NCBI RefSeq assembly: GCF_932526225.1
Contig: NC_064037.1
Coordinates: forward strand, 8,724,203-8,788,202
Direction: 5' to 3'
DNA from: Nematostella vectensis
Taxonomy: Eukaryota > Cnidaria > Anthozoa > Actiniaria > Edwardsiidae
DNA: 64,000 nt
Each line of letters opens with the position of its first letter. Positions within the stretch are counted from its first letter, which is position 1. Shown here piece after piece: positions 61,701-64,000 of this stretch. The notes under the pieces were generated by a model. It did no database searches, was not told the origin of the DNA, and saw only the letters and a program-made list of their open reading frames with translations. The translations under genes were made by a program, and so were the position numbers.

Positions 61701-62803
61701 CATGCGTGTGTTCTAGTCCGTAATATGGACAGTGAACACGTGACGTGTACATGTGTGTGTTCTAATCCGTAATATGGACCGAGAACACGTGACGTGTATA
61801 TGTGTGTGTTTAGTTTGTAATTATAGACCATGAACACGTGCGTCCTGTGTACATGTGTGTGTTCTAGTCCGTATTATGAACCGTGAACACGTGACAGGTA
61901 CATGTGTGTGTTCTAGTCCGTAATACAGACCGTGAACACGTCCGTGTACATATGTGTGTAATACAGACCGTGAACACGTGACGTTTACATGTGTGTGTTC
62001 TAGTCCGTAATATAGACCGTGAACACGTCCTGTGTACATTTGTGTGTTCTAGTCCGTATTATGGACCGTGAACATGTGTGTGTTCTAGTCCGTATTATAG
62101 ACCGTGAACACGTGATGTGTACATACGTGTCTTCTAATTCGTAACTTTAGACCGTGAACACGTGACGTGTACGTTTGTGTTTAGTCCGTAATACAGACCG
62201 CGAACACGTGAGTGTACATGCGTGCGTTCTAATCCGTAATATGGACCGTGAACACGTGACGTGTATATGCTGTGTGCATATGTTTGTTCTAGTTCGCATG
62301 AACACGTGACGTGTATATGCTGTGTGCATATGTTTGTTCTAGTCCGCATGAACACGTGACGTGAATATGCTGTGTGCATATGTTTGTTCTAGTCCGCATG
62401 AACACGTGACGTGTATATGCTGTGTACATATGTTTGTTCTAGTCCGCATGAACACGTGACGTGTATATGCTGTGTGCATATGTTTGTTCTAGTCCGCATG
62501 AACACGTGACGTGTATATGCTGTGTACATGTTTGTTCTAGTCCGCATGAACACGTGACGTGTATATGCTGTGTGCATATTTTTGTTCTAGTCCGCATGAA
62601 CGCGTGACGTGTGCACATGGCTGCTAAACCGCCCCTCGTGCGATCTTGCTGTATACTCACTATTTCCTTGATGTGAATGATATCATACAAAAAGTCGACT
62701 CGTACAGGCTTGTTGGGTTTAGTCAAAGAGAACAGTCGAGGTTGGCCACCGTTGCTAAAGAGCGATGCGTAGAGAGCGTCCATAGCCCTTTGTCGTATCT
62801 CTA
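55758..62803 (-). CDS. Nicotinic acetylcholine receptor-like Cys-loop subunit, 5'-partial
   Basis: A pentameric ligand-gated ion channel subunit. Exons on the complement, 5' to 3': 62661-62803, 61492-61536, 59375-59484, 58609-58842, 56812-57403, 55758-56027, in continuous phase (about 464 residues). Visible in order: N-terminal helix region (IRQRAMDALYASLF), loop D (TTYGWVRQEWHH), loop A (WVPDVTLYN), the 15-residue Cys loop (CDVYVMYFPFDKQTC), FSSW, loop C with vicinal cysteines (VHYPCCPAS, alpha-type), M1, M2 (SGERVGLTITILLSLTFFQQ), M3, a short cytoplasmic loop, and M4 (FFLGILAITGALSLFGILYF). The E-R pair before M2 suggests a cation channel. The signal-peptide exon was not found upstream of 62803. 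Four of its five introns contain a minisatellite. Confidence 0.9.
56210..56742. repeat. 66-bp GC-rich minisatellite, receptor intron 5
   Basis: About eight copies of a 66-bp unit (GTTCTCGCGAGGCAAAACAA, then GCGGCGGAGG...), one shortened by 12 bp. Because 66 is a multiple of 3, both strands are open in several frames; these are not genes. The base composition is far above the surrounding GC content. Confidence 0.93.
57480..58680 (-). repeat. 140-147-bp repeat copying receptor exon 4 end and donor
   Basis: Donor strings (ACTTAC on the + strand) start near 57594, 57874, 58021, 58168, 58315, 58459 and 58603; the related copy near 57734 has a mutated donor, and a more decayed copy lies near 57500. 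Read on the minus strand, each unit holds about 75 bases similar to the end of exon 4 (GGATGGACTCTTCCAAGATG, then CGAATTCATATGG) followed by GTAAGTAACAG. The genuine exon end is the copy at 58609-58680. Confidence 0.92.
59113..59262. mobile_element. 150-bp CAGGGG-ended MITE, receptor intron 3
   Basis: The left end CAGGGGGGGATCCAGG faces the right end CTAGATCCGCCCCTG. The flanks TTATAATT and TTATTTGT are similar at 6 of 8 positions, suggestive of a decayed 8-bp duplication as made by hAT elements. Confidence 0.55.
59486..61306 (-). repeat. 56-bp minisatellite made of decoy splice acceptors, receptor intron 2
   Basis: About 32 copies of a ~56-bp unit (CAGAAGGACAAGTACTTCTT, then GTTACGGTAATGATTTGG). 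The array abuts the acceptor of the exon at 59375-59484, and that acceptor is itself the first repeat. On the minus strand every unit contains CTTGTCCTTCTGTCTAG or close variants. A 500-bp higher-order period is visible: the segment from 60601 recurs from 61101, including a rare TTATTTTAATG variant at 60679 and 61179. Confidence 0.95.
61665..62625. repeat. CACGTGACGTGTA minisatellite, receptor intron 1
   Basis: A diverged part (about 61665-62240) has ~50-bp units, and a homogeneous part (about 62275-62620) has ~56-60-bp units. Both carry GAACACGTGACGTGTA and TGTTCTAGTCCG. CACGTG (E-box) and TGACGT (CRE-like) overlap in most units. It stops about 35 bp from the exon at 62661. Confidence 0.92.
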
Positions 62804-62948
62804 CTATAAAGGTAAATTAAGAGTTTTCTCCCAAAAGCATGCAACGATGCATATGTTGAATCGATTGCTTCACAAGTTACCCATCTAGTTTGTGCAAAGC
62901 CTGCGTAGCTCGCCCACCCCTGTCAAATTTTCAATCCTCGTCCAAGGC

Positions 62949-63247
62949 CAGGGGCGGATACAGGGGGGGGGGGGGAGGAGGGATGATACCCACCCCCCTT
63001 TTTGAGTAGAAAAATTGAAATATCACTTTGTTTGAAATAAATAAAAGTCTGGTGGACGGGAGGTAACTGTCTATGTTCCTTCGCCTGCTTGACTTTGTTG
63101 CCGCGACATACAAATTAGCTTGAAGTATTGTTAGATCCATGTGACTTACCATGTGAAGGACCACTGGATCAGTTATAAGCCGTCTAGCCGGCCATTAGCT
63201 ACACCCCCCCCCCCCCCCCTCATTTTGAAATTCTCAATCCGCCCCTG
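62949..63247. mobile_element. 299-bp CAGGGGCGGAT-ended element
   Basis: CAGGGGCGGATAC at the left faces AATCCGCCCCTG at the right. It contains poly-G and poly-C runs just inside each end. No matching flanking duplication was seen. Confidence 0.5.
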
Positions 63248-63260
63248 CAGGCTACTCTAA

Positions 63261-63340
63261 CCTCCTGCGCAGAGCTTTCTTTGTCGCTTGTTTACTTTGC
63301 TCCACATCAAATGTGGACACAGAAAGCTCTGCACAGGAGG
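63261..63340. repeat. Palindrome with 25-bp arms
   Basis: CCTCCTGCGCAGAGCTTTCT at 63261-63280 is mirrored at 63316-63340 (ending CTCTGCACAGGAGG), with about two mismatches over 25 bp and a 30-base loop. Confidence 0.75.
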
Positions 63341-63429
63341 GTAAGGAATACTCTCGATCTGCTCTATATTTATTCGGAATTTAAAATGGTAGACGCACGA
63401 GGGTCAAGCGGGAAATCAAATGCGCGGCT

Positions 63430-63499
63430 ACCTCCATGGAAGAGGTGGCCGCGCGGTTTAGGACCACCTCCATAGAAGAGGTGGCCGCGCGGTTTAGGG
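63430..63499. repeat. 36-bp direct duplication
   Basis: CCTCCATGGAAGAGGTGGCC and the following GCGCGGTTTAGG are repeated once at a 36-bp interval. The unit is partly self-complementary (CACCTC / GAGGTG). Confidence 0.8.
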
Positions 63500-64000
63500 A
63501 CGCCGGACGAGGCTATCAATCATTTAGACAGCACGATTAAGTTGCATGGGACACTTCTCTAGTCGTAGAGTGTAAATCAGGCTACGACTCCGCTACGATG
63601 CTCGACAACGGAAGTCGTAGTGTGTAATGCAGGGCTAAGACCTGTCATTGGAAGTTCGCATACGACTAAATCGTGCTGTGCTTAAGAGTGCACAGAGCGA
63701 GTACAACTGCTCAGACAAAACCGTAGAATTCGCAGATAGAGTTACAACGCTCTAAACGAAATAACTATTTTTATATAGCAGGTGAAAAGTCAAGAGAACT
63801 ACAAAATTTCATATGGATCTTTTAGGCAAGCTTTCGCCTTTCCTATCATAATGACATAATTTACTTAGTAGTCTGACGTCATACTCAAGAAAGATGGCAC
63901 TTGCATTCGTGCTTCTTTAGTCCATCCTATTCTATTCCTCTACGCTATTCTATATATTCAGTTCAATGTTATCTTAGTTTACACAGCGGGCAGGTGACAT

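Larger units (their letters stand above)
62804..64000. other. Region upstream of the receptor's first visible exon
   Basis: No signal-peptide exon recognised on the minus strand and no other gene. It holds a MITE and two small repeats (listed separately). Confidence 0.45.

Noticed and set aside
62134-62577. Minus-strand frames rich in CSR and HVTCS
   Set aside because: Translations of the CACGTGACGTGTA minisatellite.

Overview
This window looks like animal nuclear DNA, most likely from a cnidarian of the sea-anemone type. The evidence is AT-rich sequence, intron-split genes with GT-AG introns, metazoan-only families (HIP1, AKAP10, LHFPL, SLC22, a nicotinic-type Cys-loop receptor), many short inverted-repeat transposons, and a hammerhead-ribozyme repeat of the kind reported from anthozoans. 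The species assignment is inference; no rRNA or mitochondrial marker is present.

Layout. 1-3.9 kb: inverted and direct repeats of a decayed mobile element. 3.9-14.0 kb (+): 25 exons of a HIP1/HIP1R endocytic adaptor, lacking its 5' part (ANTH domain). 17.8-19.0 kb (-): a complete two-exon LHFPL-like tetraspan gene, convergent with HIP1. 21.9-26.7 kb: a full-length PIF/Harbinger transposon with TIRs, an ACT target duplication, a frameshifted transposase and an apparently intact Myb/SANT-like protein. 28.8-38.2 kb (+): AKAP10 (two RGS domains and a PKA-anchoring helix), complete, with four small transposons in its introns. 38.2-45.7 kb: mostly non-coding, with palindromes and a perfect 57-bp inverted repeat. 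45.7-47.1 kb: a broken LINE reverse transcriptase. 48.0-49.6 kb: a tandem array of a 353/354-bp unit, each unit carrying a type I hammerhead ribozyme. 49.6-55.2 kb (+): a complete nine-exon SLC22-type transporter. 55.8-62.8 kb (-): a nicotinic-acetylcholine-receptor-like subunit, lacking only the signal-peptide exon. The last 1.2 kb holds short repeats.

The genes do not form an operon-like pathway; they are neighbouring independent animal genes. Two things stand out. The first is the hammerhead array, whose four ribozymes are near-identical and arranged A-B-A-B, with the last one carrying a core mutation. The second is a recurrent behaviour of introns in the SLC22 and receptor genes: minisatellites whose unit includes a copy of the adjacent splice junction. 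These give rows of decoy donors (SLC22 intron 8, receptor intron 4) or decoy acceptors (receptor intron 2).

All exon boundaries were placed by eye from splice consensus, reading-frame continuity and family similarity. No alignment or database search was run.
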